A stretch of DNA of 64,000 bases from contig PHDN01000024.1 of the NCBI GenBank assembly GCA_002840975.1, forward strand, positions 90,292 to 154,291, written 5' to 3'. The DNA is from Bacteroidetes bacterium HGW-Bacteroidetes-16. Lineage in GTDB: Bacteria > Bacteroidota > Bacteroidia > Bacteroidales > F082. Position numbers and translations under genes: made by a program. Positions 16,705 through 26,601 of the stretch are shown here, piece after piece. The first letter of the stretch is position 1. The number at the start of each line of letters is the position of its first letter. The notes under the pieces were generated by a model. That model had not been told where the DNA came from. It worked only from the letters and a program-made list of their open reading frames with translations, and made no database searches.

Positions 16705-17916
16705 TTAAGGAAGTTTATCCAATCGTTCACCTGCTTTAAAGGCTACCACAAAAGCGTCTACAATTCCATTGGTGCTCCTCAATTCATTTCTCCTTTCACG
16801 GGCCGCTTCATAGTTTGTGAATGAACCGACCGTATAGATAAAGAAACCGTTGTGGGTATTTTGTTTTATTTGCGATGCAGGCAGGTTATACATGCTGCTC
16901 AGCTTATCAATAGAAATGGCATTCCCATATTTGGCCCTGATTTGTACCCTGTATTCTATGGCGGAAGTTACTTCTTTTTCTATAACCGGCTTTTCAACGA
17001 CTTTTTCAACCACTTCTTCCACAACAGGTTCTACAGGTTTTTCCTTTTTTGGTGGTTCCACCGGCTGGCTTAAAACGGGCGGGGCCACAAAGAGCATATC
17101 AATTTCGGCAGGCTGAACAGGTTGGTTTTGGGCAGGTTGCTCTTTTTGTGATTTTTTTGAAGATTCGAAGTAATCGAATTCATCTGATTTTGTTCGTTTA
17201 TTTTGCCCGAATTTAAAGGTGATTCCAAGCGAGGAGTAATTGTACACGTCATACTTAAAGCCACTCTCCCGGCCATCGAGCATATCGGAATTTAATCCGC
17301 GGTTAGATGATTCAAGATTGAGCGCCCATTGATCGGACAGGCGAAATTTCAATCCCATGCCGCCAATAAGCATTCCTTCAATGGTTCTGCCATTAATACC
17401 ATTTCCATTTCCATAACCTACTTTTCGGAGCACTTTTTTTGTCGACAACGCCATCAATTCACTGTTGTAGTTTGTAAGGCCCAAACCGGCGACAAGATAC
17501 ACATCCCAAAATTGATCGTCCTGGTAAGGAAAAAAAATGTTTCGGATACTGATGGTAGAATTCAGATTAAACTCAATGTAACTGGCCTCGAAATACAGAT
17601 TTGATGGCCTGCGTGTTCCGGCAAGTTGACCAGTTAACCCCTGTGCCCTTACCCCAAAAACAGGGGATATCTGAAAACCGAGTTGCAGACCCCCGGCAAA
17701 TCTCCATTCATTTTCATTTTTGGTAACGGGCACGTACTGATATTGTTTTATATCACCAAAAAACAGGCTGGTTCCGCCGCTGGCATTGAGCATCCAATGC
17801 CTACGAAAATCCGTAGTTGAATTGAACGACTGTGAAAAAACAGGTGTACCTGTCATGGCGAACATGAGTGAGAGAGGTACAATAATCCGTAAAAATGAGC
17901 TTTTTAACAGTGGCAT
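16705..17916 (-). CDS. Outer-membrane beta-barrel protein with C-terminal SPOR domain
   Basis: 403 residues. The signal peptide ends VFSQ near residue 29. Residues about 38-225 look like an eight-stranded outer-membrane barrel (LNASGGTSLFFGDIKQYQYV, GLKFRLSDQWALNLESSNRG). A Pro/Glu/Val-rich linker (about 258-315, repeated PVEPVVEEVVEKVVEKP-like segments) spans the periplasm. The last 75 residues form a SPOR domain (EYRVQIRAKYGNAISIDKL, FIYTVGSFTNYEAARERRNE), which binds glycan strands denuded of peptide stems. It probably tethers the outer membrane to peptidoglycan or to division-site wall. The small gene just downstream may be a partner. Confidence 0.85.
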   Translation of the reverse strand: MPLLKSSFLRIIVPLSLMFAMTGTPVFSQSFNSTTDFRRHWMLNASGGTSLFFGDIKQYQYVPVTKNENEWRFAGGLQLGFQISPVFGVRAQGLTGQLAGTRRPSNLYFEASYIEFNLNSTISIRNIFFPYQDDQFWDVYLVAGLGLTNYNSELMALSTKKVLRKVGYGNGNGINGRTIEGMLIGGMGLKFRLSDQWALNLESSNRGLNSDMLDGRESGFKYDVYNYSSLGITFKFGQNKRTKSDEFDYFESSKKSQKEQPAQNQPVQPAEIDMLFVAPPVLSQPVEPPKKEKPVEPVVEEVVEKVVEKPVIEKEVTSAIEYRVQIRAKYGNAISIDKLSSMYNLPASQIKQNTHNGFFIYTVGSFTNYEAARERRNELRSTNGIVDAFVVAFKAGERLDKLP

Positions 17917-18020
17917 AGCGGCAGATTATTATAATGATTAGGCCTATAGATCTGGTAAAACAAGTCCACAGCTTTTTATTGACCCTAAAAATAAATAAAA
18001 ACCGGGCGCTTTAATTTGCC

Positions 18021-19745
18021 TTATCCATTAATTATCGCCAACCAATTGTTAATATCTTCGAGTTGAACAGCCGGTATGCTCAACTTATTTTTTTTTCGGT
18101 ATCCATTCAGTGTCTGCAGGATGACTGTAGGCTTGGCCTCTTTTAGGGCTGCCGGGGAACTGAATCCGGCGGGGGCAAGATGCGGTGCCCAATCGCTGTG
18201 AATACCGAGTTTCTCGAAGTCATCGCCTACAAATGATTGCTTCACGATTTCAGGCCGCATCTGAGGGAAAAACAACACTTCCTGAATGGAGGATTGATTG
18301 GTCATAATCATCACCAAACGGTCGATACCAATCCCCATTCCTGATGTTGGAGGCATGCCATATTCCATGGCACGTAGAAAGTCCTGATCGATGAACATGG
18401 CTTCATCATCACCTTTTTCCGCCAGTTTCATTTGATCTTCAAATCGCTGACGTTGATCGATGGGATCGTTAAGTTCGGTATAGGCATTTGCCAATTCTTT
18501 GCCATTTACCATCAATTCAAAGCGCTCTGTTAATTCAGGATTGTTCCTGTGACGTTTGCACAGCGGTGACATTTCAACAGGGTAATCCGTTATAAAGGTG
18601 GGTTGTATAAATTTCGATTCACATTTTTCACCAAAAATTTCATCAATCAGTTTACCTTTTCCCATGGAAGGATCTGTTTCAACACCAAGTTTTTTGGCCG
18701 TGTCCTGCAACTCTTGTTCGTTCATCCCGCTTACGTCGATGCCGGTGAATTCTTCGATTGCTCCCAGGATAGATAAACGTCGAAAAGGAACTTTGAAATC
18801 GATCACCTGTTTTCCAACCTGTACCTGAGTAGTTCCGTGCAGTTCCAGGGCGATTTTCTCGATCATGCGCTCGGTCAGCTCCATCATCCAGAAGTAATCC
18901 TTGTAAGCCACATAGAGTTCCATTTGTGTAAACTCAGGGTTGTGGAAACGATCCATTCCTTCGTTACGGAAGTCTTTGGCAAACTCATAAACACCTTCGA
19001 AGCCGCCAATGATCAGCCGTTTTAGATAAAGTTCGTTGGCCACGCGCAAATACAGTGGTATGTTTAAGGCGTTGTGGTGAGTCATAAACGGACGAGCGGC
19101 CGCGCCACCCGGAATGGCTTGCAAAATGGGGGTTTCTACCTCAAGATATCCCTTATCGTTCAGAAAATCACGCATCGACCTGATGACCCGTGCACGTTTA
19201 ACGAACACGTCTTTTACCTTGTCGTTCACAATTAAATCAACATATCGCTGGCGATACCGCTGATCAGGATCGGTGAAGGCATCGTATACCACGCCATCTT
19301 TTTCTTTTACGATAGGAAGCGGGCGCAATGACTTCGACAAGATGGTAAACGACTGAACATGGACGGTTATCTCTCCCATTTGTGTTGTAAATACATATCC
19401 GGTTACCCCGATGATGTCACCGATATCGAGCAACCGCTTAAACACCGTATTGTACAGGGTTTTGTCATCTCCCGGGCAAATTTCATCCCGTTTGAAATAA
19501 AGCTGAATTCGTCCAGTGGAATCCATCAATTCTACAAATGAGGCGGCACCCATGATCCGGCGGCTCATGATTCGTCCTGCCATGCATACTTCCTGAAAAA
19601 GGCTGTTGTCTTGAGGGTATTCTTTCAATACCTCGGAGGCAAAAGCATTCACATGAATTTCTTCCGGTGGAAAGGCATTGATGTCGAGTTTATTTAGTTC
19701 TGTCAGTGCATCACGCCTGATCTGTTCCTGTTCGCTAAGTTGCAT
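18021..19745 (-). CDS. lysS: Lysyl-tRNA synthetase, class II
   Basis: 574 residues from the ATG at 19745; an in-frame ATG 42 bp upstream lies in or upstream of the promoter and is not preferred. The N-terminal OB-fold anticodon-binding domain (about 50-160) contains AGRIMSRRIMGAASFVELMD. The class II catalytic domain has motif 2 (FRNEGMDRFHNPEFTQME) and motif 3 (GMGIGIDRLVMIMT). It charges tRNA-Lys with lysine in the cytosol. The length is about 70 residues above the E. coli enzyme because of a C-terminal extension (about 500-574), which is common in Bacteroidota. Confidence 0.96.
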   Translation of the reverse strand: MQLSEQEQIRRDALTELNKLDINAFPPEEIHVNAFASEVLKEYPQDNSLFQEVCMAGRIMSRRIMGAASFVELMDSTGRIQLYFKRDEICPGDDKTLYNTVFKRLLDIGDIIGVTGYVFTTQMGEITVHVQSFTILSKSLRPLPIVKEKDGVVYDAFTDPDQRYRQRYVDLIVNDKVKDVFVKRARVIRSMRDFLNDKGYLEVETPILQAIPGGAAARPFMTHHNALNIPLYLRVANELYLKRLIIGGFEGVYEFAKDFRNEGMDRFHNPEFTQMELYVAYKDYFWMMELTERMIEKIALELHGTTQVQVGKQVIDFKVPFRRLSILGAIEEFTGIDVSGMNEQELQDTAKKLGVETDPSMGKGKLIDEIFGEKCESKFIQPTFITDYPVEMSPLCKRHRNNPELTERFELMVNGKELANAYTELNDPIDQRQRFEDQMKLAEKGDDEAMFIDQDFLRAMEYGMPPTSGMGIGIDRLVMIMTNQSSIQEVLFFPQMRPEIVKQSFVGDDFEKLGIHSDWAPHLAPAGFSSPAALKEAKPTVILQTLNGYRKKNKLSIPAVQLEDINNWLAIING

Positions 19746-19760
19746 GGTATAAAATTTTGG

Positions 19761-19788
19761 CAAAGATAAAAAAAGCTGCCTGTTCAAA
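19761..19788 (-). promoter_or_regulatory. Promoter for lysS, overlapping a terminator
   Basis: The minus-strand -7 element TATCTTTG is at 19761-19768. A TTTG at 19785-19788 lies 16 bp further upstream, shorter than the usual spacing of about 19-22. The -33 element falls in the loop of the terminator of the preceding gene. The leader before the ATG at 19745 would be about 8-10 nt. Confidence 0.45.
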
Positions 19789-19806
19789 AGAAAAGAACAG
19801 ACAGCT
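19768..19806 (-). terminator. Rho-independent terminator of the Omp28/T9SS gene
   Basis: On the minus strand AGCTGTCTGTTC (19795-19806) pairs with GAACAGGCAGCT (19774-19785) with one mismatch around a 9-nt loop. It is followed by six T residues. It lies 24 bp downstream of the stop codon of the T9SS gene ending at 19830. Confidence 0.8.
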
Positions 19807-19829
19807 ATTCAAGGTTTAATTACAAACGA

Positions 19830-21842
19830 CTAGAGTACAGTTATTTTTTTACGGATTACCTGATTGGTATTGGTTTTTATATCCAACACATACACTCCGT
19901 GGCTCAGGTGGCTGATGTCAACCGTGGTTCCTGAGAAGTTGTTTTTCTGCAATACAACACTACCGGTGGATGAGTACAGGGTAAGCCGGGCATTTACAAG
20001 TCCGCTAATGTTTAATTGATCGTGAGCAGGATTGGGATAAACCGAAATCAAAGATAGAGGTGTTTCTTCCGTTCCCACATAGTCAATACTATAGTTTACT
20101 TTGTATTGTTTATGAGTAAAGAGATTTTCTGCATACACATCAATCATGGCGGTACCAGGAACGGCAAAAGCCATGCTGGTAAGCATCAGGGCTCCACTGT
20201 TCATTGGAACACCCACGATCACTGGTTCTTCAACTGTTCCCTCGGGGAGTTGAATTTCATATTCATAAACGTTGGGATCAAACCCTTCGAGAGGCACACC
20301 GTCGAGGGTGATTGAACTGAGGCGTGCTTCATTTGAAAATACAGTGTTCTGTAAGCCGTAGGCCGTTTGTTTCACTTCTTTTGTCGAAGCATCCTGCACA
20401 ATGACTGCTACCATCAGGTCATCATATTCTTCCACATTGGTGGATGATAGGTCATAATTATATGAAAACTGAATGGGGGTGCCATTAACAAACGACGTGG
20501 AAGCTCCATTGGCATCGGGCATCATTTTCATCATGACATGGTGAAATTCCGTTTCGCCGTTCGTTGCCACATTTTGAGTGGTAACCTTTTCAATTACAAT
20601 GTTAAATACTTTTAATGAGGAGGTGCTGGCAAAAGGAAGGATGTTGGTTGTGATGTTGATGTTTGATCCGGAAATGGTAAAGGTAGAAGCAATATCCAAT
20701 GTGGATGTTAACTGAATGGCATTGTTATATGCGGTATTAACATTAGAGACATTGGTAGCTACGTTGGCTCCGTTACAAAACAAATCAGGTACAAAGCTCA
20801 CTCCATAAAATGCCCTGCGTGTACCACCTTCGGCTGTATAATAGGGATCGCCTGAACCGGGCCAGTTCATCTGATATTTTACCAGGGTGATATCATCTTC
20901 GTGCGATGTGCACCAGGGTACAAATGAAGAATTAAAGCTTGCACACGGACCACAAGTTGAGCTGGTGAATTCTTCAAAAAGAGGCACTCTGGGTAAAACG
21001 ACGGTTTGGAATTCGATGGGTTTAACAAGTGTGTCGTTGGATGGATCCAGGTCGGATTGACCATTGACGCTGTTAATAAACATTTTAAGGTTGTGTTGCC
21101 CCGATGGGGAAATCCACATTCCATCGAAAGAAAATTCTGCTGTTTGGAGAAAAGAAAGGTTCAACCCCGAGAAAGTAGAGTCGCGTTCAATTCCTGAATA
21201 GGAAACCCAGGTAACGTTTACCTCATCAATCACTTTGTTTCCAAGGTTTACAACCGATCCCATCACCGGAACCGGACCGGTAATTACACTGGGGACGAGT
21301 ATATTGGCCAGTTTACAGTCGAAAGCGGAGGGGGCAAACATCAATACATCATCAATGTACCAGTCTTGAACCGAGGCCATGTTTCCGGTTAAGTAAAAAC
21401 TAAACCTGAAATTTGAACTGGATATCTGATCACCGGTAAGCATAACACTTATTTCTTCCGGACCAATATCCTGATTTGGGGTTTTTTCCCATACAGATAC
21501 CCAAGTGCTTCCATTTGCAATGGCCAATCCAATGGTCAATCCCGACCCGGATCTTTTGTAAAAGTGTTTAAACATCAATACGGCGGTATCTACCGAAGTC
21601 ATGTTGGTATAAGGTGACATCAGACGACAGGTCCCATTATAGGCAAATCCTTCAAACTTGCATTCAGGAGAAGAACCACCAGCCAATGCCGTTGAGCTAA
21701 TGTCCCAACCGGAAGTTAAAGGAAGTGCTGTCCATCCTGCAGGAGGCATGATACCTGAACTAAAGTCTTCGCTTAATAAGGTCTGTGCATTGAGAAAACC
21801 GGTAAGCAATAAACCTACCAGTAAGAAGTACATTTTTTTCAT
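19830..21842 (-). CDS. T9SS-sorted protein with Omp28-like thioredoxin-fold domain
   Basis: 670 residues from the ATG at 21842, which begins MKKMYFLLVGLLLTGFLNAQ, a clean signal peptide; a more upstream ATG adds 15 residues without signal character. An N-terminal jelly-roll-like region spans about 30-170. An Omp28-related domain (about 280-500) carries EEFTSSTCGPCASFN, a CxxC in thioredoxin-fold context. A cadherin-like beta-sandwich region (about 510-595) and a T9SS sorting domain (VYPNPAHDQLNISGL, last about 75 residues) follow. It is predicted to be exposed at the surface. The CGPC motif suggests disulfide or redox chemistry, but many Omp28 homologs have no shown activity. Confidence 0.85.
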   Translation of the reverse strand: MKKMYFLLVGLLLTGFLNAQTLLSEDFSSGIMPPAGWTALPLTSGWDISSTALAGGSSPECKFEGFAYNGTCRLMSPYTNMTSVDTAVLMFKHFYKRSGSGLTIGLAIANGSTWVSVWEKTPNQDIGPEEISVMLTGDQISSSNFRFSFYLTGNMASVQDWYIDDVLMFAPSAFDCKLANILVPSVITGPVPVMGSVVNLGNKVIDEVNVTWVSYSGIERDSTFSGLNLSFLQTAEFSFDGMWISPSGQHNLKMFINSVNGQSDLDPSNDTLVKPIEFQTVVLPRVPLFEEFTSSTCGPCASFNSSFVPWCTSHEDDITLVKYQMNWPGSGDPYYTAEGGTRRAFYGVSFVPDLFCNGANVATNVSNVNTAYNNAIQLTSTLDIASTFTISGSNINITTNILPFASTSSLKVFNIVIEKVTTQNVATNGETEFHHVMMKMMPDANGASTSFVNGTPIQFSYNYDLSSTNVEEYDDLMVAVIVQDASTKEVKQTAYGLQNTVFSNEARLSSITLDGVPLEGFDPNVYEYEIQLPEGTVEEPVIVGVPMNSGALMLTSMAFAVPGTAMIDVYAENLFTHKQYKVNYSIDYVGTEETPLSLISVYPNPAHDQLNISGLVNARLTLYSSTGSVVLQKNNFSGTTVDISHLSHGVYVLDIKTNTNQVIRKKITVL

Positions 21843-21926
21843 GGTTATTGAATTGTTAGTTAATGAAACACGTGTAAAATTAATCAAAATATCACAAAAT
21901 GGTTATTAGTATCAAAAAAAGATGCG

Positions 21927-24900
21927 TCATTTAACAATCATATTTTCTGTAACACTAAAATGATCATTGCTGATGATCAATAAATAACGGCCAGGTTCAA
22001 CATCAGTAATATAAACAGGAACTTCTAAAACGCTTTCATTTGAAGAATTATCAAGCATCCTGTAAAAGACAACCTTACCAGTTAAATCGTATATGGAAAT
22101 GGTGAATTTTTTTAAATTTTTATTTTCAATGGAAATAGTAAATTCGCCATTTGATGGATTTGGGTAGAGTTGCATCTCCGGATTTGTCATTTCTCCAATG
22201 TTTGTACAATCCACAAAGTTAATGGTTGTTTCGCTTTCGTCCCAACAGCGGTATCCATTGGTCACCTTTAGCTGAATAACCCGTTCGCCATAGCCATTGA
22301 AAAGGGTATTGGTATCCACAACGATGAAGTGAGTAACCTCTCCTGTTGACCATTGACATAAATTAAGCGGATAGCCTGAATATAGTGTAATGGACTGATC
22401 TCCACACAAAATAGTATCTGCAAACAGGTTAATAACCGGAGAGGGAATCGCTTCGATGAAGATCGAATCCAGGGCAAAAACAGTGTCGTTTCCTGCACGA
22501 ACGCGGTACCAGGCACTTAGTTCGGCAATGGTTACCGGGTTTTGCTCATCAGATTCAAATCCCTCCGGAACGGAATTCCAGTAATAAGTGAGATGGGTAA
22601 TTGGTCCAAATGGCTGTGCTGTAAGCTGAAAACTGGTTCCCGAGCACATGGAGGTATCTCCGGTGGCAGTTCCTGCTTTTACCTGTATGGTGGATACATC
22701 CAGTTTAACGGGAACATCGGCTCCGGGTATCAAAGGATCATTCGTTAACAAGCGCACCAGAGCAGTATAGGAACCCTTCAACATGGCATGCGTATCAAAT
22801 TGTACCTCCACCTCAGCGGTATCACCCGGACTAACAATTGTGGTGACCGGATTGATAGTCAGCCATCCAGCCAGATCAATTGAGTAGTCTTCAACTTCTC
22901 CCAATGCATATTCTGTACAGGGATCCGGAGTTTCGTCGTTGGTAAGAACAATACGCAATCGCGTGGTGGAACTGACTAAATTTGCCGGAGGAGAGATAAT
23001 ACCTCTGTAAGGCCCGACTCCCGGGCTTCCGTCAAGGGCAATTTTTTCATCAACAGTAAATTCACCATTTTCATTCCAGTCGATCCATGCTCCACATTGA
23101 TCGGATGGCCAGTTGGGATCGCCATTGGTAATAATTATCGGGTAGCTTTGGCCCAGCTTTACCAAAATGGTCAGGTCGGTAAAATCACCGTAATTTTCCT
23201 GTCCCGATCCATGGTTGAATGACCCCACCTGCACTCTTTTGATATACTCATTCAGGCCACCGCCGGATGAAGTGCAATAGGTTGGGTTATTAACTGTTTT
23301 GGTCCCAGGAAAAGGAGAAGCATCAATATGCAGGTCAAGTTGCCCGGTATTCACCAATTCAATTTTCTTAACTGACGATGAATCCACGGCCAGGCTTTCG
23401 TAAATGCTATCGGTTAATAGAGCGATGTGTGCATCACCCCATTGGGTTGACGTTCGGGAAGCGCCTGATTCTTTGTTTCCCTGATACAAAGCGGTTACTT
23501 TATAATCGTAATACCCATAATCGGGCAGCGCATCCTCGAAAACAGTGTCGGTGGTGGTTGAAATCAGGTTGTACCCCCGGTAAAGGTCAAAATGCAAAAA
23601 GCCCGGGCTCTGGTCATAGGACCAACTGAGCTGACAGACACCGGTTTCGAAGTCTACAGAAGCTGTCAGGTTTTCGGGTTTAACCATTGGGTTAAGCCTG
23701 TATGGTGACGTGTAACTCATGGCGGTACCCGTTCGGTTATCCGTCCATGCCGGATAAACCCAGGCATCCTGAGCCGTTATACCCAAATAATCACCAAAAT
23801 AATTATCCACAAGTCCAGGAATGGGGATGGGAGTAAAAGCAACATCGCTCACCTTGAAATCTTCCCAGGTTTCGCCTCCGTCATCTGAATTGGCGCAATA
23901 AACTTCCAGTTCGGTGACGCTTGTATTCCGGTCGTCATAAAAGATGGCACTTAGCGCTCCATTGGACGGATCGCAGACAATCCACGGAAAAAAGTGTTTT
24001 TTGCCCAGGCCGCTTTCATCCTGATTTATTTTAATGGGTTCCGACCAGGTATCACCCTCATCAGATGATTTAATCATGTATACATCCACATCATCTCCGG
24101 TATTGATTCCCGGAACGCCTATGTTTGCCCATGTAACATATATATTTCCCTGGTAGTAGCCGTAGCTGATGTCCACGGTGGCCGAAGGAAATGAATTGAC
24201 TCTGATATTTTTTCCTGCTTCTGTTGTACGAATCCCTTTGATATTATCCAATATCCTGTTGGCAGGCGACCAGGTGGTACCGCCGTCCAGTGATTTTGAA
24301 AAGCCGATGGCACTCTCATCAGCAGGCCAGCTGTCGTATACCGCCCAAACGGCGTATACTTCTCCGTGGGGTCCCACGCTCAGGTTTACCCCCTGGTTGT
24401 GACTTCCGGCAAGTATGTCTGTACTAATGGCTTTTTTGGAAGTCCAGTTAGCTCCATGATTGTGGGATACAGCGACCGCAATTTCAGTGTCCAGCAGCCC
24501 GCCATATTCAGTCCAGGCAACGTATAAGTTTCCAATATAGGGACTTATAGCGATATTGTCAATCCACAGGTGGTTTTTATCGGCCATGATTCCCGGGTTG
24601 GGGCTTATCATTTTTGAGGTCCAGGTAGAACCCTGGTTTTCTGAGTAGGAAATCCCCACTCCTCCATAAAGACTAATGTAGTTTATAAACCATTTGCCAT
24701 CCAGTCCGATGGCTGCTGCCGGATCTCCTGAATTGTCTCCAGAAACGCCCTCAATCTTTCCTTCCCAAATTTCGCCTGCATCATGAGAGTGAAATTCATC
24801 TGCTCCATAGATGAAACCAAGTGGGTTTTCGCTGGAATTGTTGCTGTTGAGTACAGTTTCAGGATCGTTTGGGTCAACGAAAACAGAATTTTCACTTTGC

Positions 24901-25187
24901 GTTGAATTAATGGTGGTGATAGGAACATCCGGTGAGTCTTCGGTTAAAACCCCGGATGCGACTATTTTTGATCCGGTGTACCTTGCCGGGATGATCCTGG
25001 TATCAGGATTGTAAGGGACAAGTCCTTGTTTCGCTTTTTCCAGCCAATAATTCAGGTTGTCGATTCGCGTGTCTACCGCCAGATTTTTCTCTTCTTTTGA
25101 TTGTCGGCTGTTGCCAAATCCCCAGCCGATAGCCAAAGCCACCAGTAATGTGGTGCCTGTAACGAGTGATATATAATATTTTTTCAT
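21927..25187 (-). CDS. Secreted BNR/Asp-box propeller protein with GEVED and T9SS domains
   Basis: 1086 residues from ATG 25187; a GTG two codons upstream is not preferred. An N-terminal hydrophobic signal covers about 3-25. A sialidase-like six-bladed propeller region (about 95-495) carries Asp-box repeats, for example SENQGSTWTSK, SHNHGANWTSK and SDDGGETWEDFK. A fibronectin type III-like region (about 500-600), a GEVED domain (about 640-790, ending ALGEVEDYSIDL), Ig-like segments and a T9SS sorting domain (LYPNPSNGEFTISI) follow. No Arg triad or FRIP motif of true sialidases was recognised, so it is best called a propeller surface protein of unknown substrate. Confidence 0.82.
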   Translation of the reverse strand: MKKYYISLVTGTTLLVALAIGWGFGNSRQSKEEKNLAVDTRIDNLNYWLEKAKQGLVPYNPDTRIIPARYTGSKIVASGVLTEDSPDVPITTINSTQSENSVFVDPNDPETVLNSNNSSENPLGFIYGADEFHSHDAGEIWEGKIEGVSGDNSGDPAAAIGLDGKWFINYISLYGGVGISYSENQGSTWTSKMISPNPGIMADKNHLWIDNIAISPYIGNLYVAWTEYGGLLDTEIAVAVSHNHGANWTSKKAISTDILAGSHNQGVNLSVGPHGEVYAVWAVYDSWPADESAIGFSKSLDGGTTWSPANRILDNIKGIRTTEAGKNIRVNSFPSATVDISYGYYQGNIYVTWANIGVPGINTGDDVDVYMIKSSDEGDTWSEPIKINQDESGLGKKHFFPWIVCDPSNGALSAIFYDDRNTSVTELEVYCANSDDGGETWEDFKVSDVAFTPIPIPGLVDNYFGDYLGITAQDAWVYPAWTDNRTGTAMSYTSPYRLNPMVKPENLTASVDFETGVCQLSWSYDQSPGFLHFDLYRGYNLISTTTDTVFEDALPDYGYYDYKVTALYQGNKESGASRTSTQWGDAHIALLTDSIYESLAVDSSSVKKIELVNTGQLDLHIDASPFPGTKTVNNPTYCTSSGGGLNEYIKRVQVGSFNHGSGQENYGDFTDLTILVKLGQSYPIIITNGDPNWPSDQCGAWIDWNENGEFTVDEKIALDGSPGVGPYRGIISPPANLVSSTTRLRIVLTNDETPDPCTEYALGEVEDYSIDLAGWLTINPVTTIVSPGDTAEVEVQFDTHAMLKGSYTALVRLLTNDPLIPGADVPVKLDVSTIQVKAGTATGDTSMCSGTSFQLTAQPFGPITHLTYYWNSVPEGFESDEQNPVTIAELSAWYRVRAGNDTVFALDSIFIEAIPSPVINLFADTILCGDQSITLYSGYPLNLCQWSTGEVTHFIVVDTNTLFNGYGERVIQLKVTNGYRCWDESETTINFVDCTNIGEMTNPEMQLYPNPSNGEFTISIENKNLKKFTISIYDLTGKVVFYRMLDNSSNESVLEVPVYITDVEPGRYLLIISNDHFSVTENMIVK

Positions 25188-25288
25188 TTGCACAAAAGGG
25201 GATAAAAAATAAATCTTTCGAATACCGGTTGCTAATATACGGACAAAATCTATATATTAAAAGTTGCAAATAATTTATACTCATTTGT

Positions 25289-26587
25289 TTAAAAATGAGG
25301 TTTGGTCAGTCCATGGCGATAGGTATCAATGGCGCGTTGTCGGGCAAAAGCATGGTCGACGATGGGTTTGGCGTATGTTGAAGAATTTAGTTCAGGAATC
25401 CAGTGGGAGACATAGTTCATTTCAGGATCGAATTTTTCGGCCTGAATCAAAGGGTTAAACACCCTGAAATAAGGAGCCGCATCGCAACCTGTACCTGCTG
25501 CCCATTGCCAGTTTCCATTATTCGACGATAACTCGTAATCGAAAAGCAATGAGGCAAAATAGGCTTCTCCCCAACGCCAGTCGATGAGCAAATGCTTGCA
25601 TAAAAAACCGGCCGCTACCATACGCACGCGGTTGTGCATAAAACCTGTTGCATTCAATTGGCGCATTCCTGCATCCACCAGCGGATAACCTGTATTGCCA
25701 CCACACCACCTGCTAAATTCTTCCGGGTTATTCCTCCAGGGTATATGATCGAATGCCGGCTTAAAATTTCGGTCAACAACTTGTGGATAATGAAAAAGAA
25801 CCTGCATAAAAAATTCACGCCAGATTAATTCTGACAGGTAAACCTGGTTTTTATCGGCTGCCTGGTTGATTAATGTACGAATGCTGATGATGCCAAAGCG
25901 CAGGTAGGGGCCCACAAATGTGGTGGCCCGGAGGGCAGGAATTTCGCGCTGCTGATCGTAATTTGAAATTTTTGAAAGATCGAATTCGGGAGGACGCATC
26001 CGGCTTTCAGCAAAACCAATGGTGGTAAGTGAGGGAAACGGTGTGTTGTGTTTAAAAAATCCGGATTGGAAATTCAACTCAGCAGATGCATGAAACAGTG
26101 GCAATTTTGAAAAAGATTCCAGCCATCGTTTCTTATAAGGTGTAAAAACGGTATATGGCAGACCGTCTTTTTTCAGGATTTCTGATGGTTCAAAAATAAC
26201 CTGATCCTTAAACGACAACCAGCGGGACCCATTGTTCTTCAGGAACCCTTTTATTTTCTCATCACGTTGAATGGCATGGGGTTCGTAATCACGGTTAACA
26301 AAAACGGTGTCAATGTCATATTCGGCAATCAAATCCTGCCAAACCTTTTCCGGATGCCCCACTTTTATCAGGAGACCGCTATGACTTTGCCTGAGTTGAA
26401 GGTGGATGGACAGCAGGGAGCGATAAATGAAGCTGACGCGTGCATCGTCGCGTTTGAGTTCGTCAAGGATGGAGGTGTCGAAGATAAAAAGGAGCAACAC
26501 GGGCAGCTCTTTTTGTAAAGCGGCCTTAAGCGCGGTATTGTCATCAAGTCGCAAATCACGGCGCAACCACACGAGGTTTAATTTCAT
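25289..26587 (-). CDS. phrB: Deoxyribodipyrimidine photolyase / cryptochrome
   Basis: 432 residues. The N-terminal alpha/beta antenna-binding domain starts MKLNLVWLRRDLRLDDNTAL. The C-terminal FAD-binding helical domain includes ELIWREFFMQVLFHYP, CGGNTGYPLVDAGMRQLNAT, GFMHNRVRMVAAGFLCKHLL and NGNWQWAAGTGCDAAPYFRV. These are the core flavin and DNA-lesion contacts of class I CPD photolyases. Light-driven repair of pyrimidine dimers is the likely role; separating photolyase from signalling cryptochrome needs phylogeny. A -7-like TATATTTG (26617-26624) is about 30 bp upstream, inside the remnant of the neighbouring transposase gene. Confidence 0.93.
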   Translation of the reverse strand: MKLNLVWLRRDLRLDDNTALKAALQKELPVLLLFIFDTSILDELKRDDARVSFIYRSLLSIHLQLRQSHSGLLIKVGHPEKVWQDLIAEYDIDTVFVNRDYEPHAIQRDEKIKGFLKNNGSRWLSFKDQVIFEPSEILKKDGLPYTVFTPYKKRWLESFSKLPLFHASAELNFQSGFFKHNTPFPSLTTIGFAESRMRPPEFDLSKISNYDQQREIPALRATTFVGPYLRFGIISIRTLINQAADKNQVYLSELIWREFFMQVLFHYPQVVDRNFKPAFDHIPWRNNPEEFSRWCGGNTGYPLVDAGMRQLNATGFMHNRVRMVAAGFLCKHLLIDWRWGEAYFASLLFDYELSSNNGNWQWAAGTGCDAAPYFRVFNPLIQAEKFDPEMNYVSHWIPELNSSTYAKPIVDHAFARQRAIDTYRHGLTKPHF

Positions 26588-26601
26588 ACCTGGTTTTTAA
26601 A

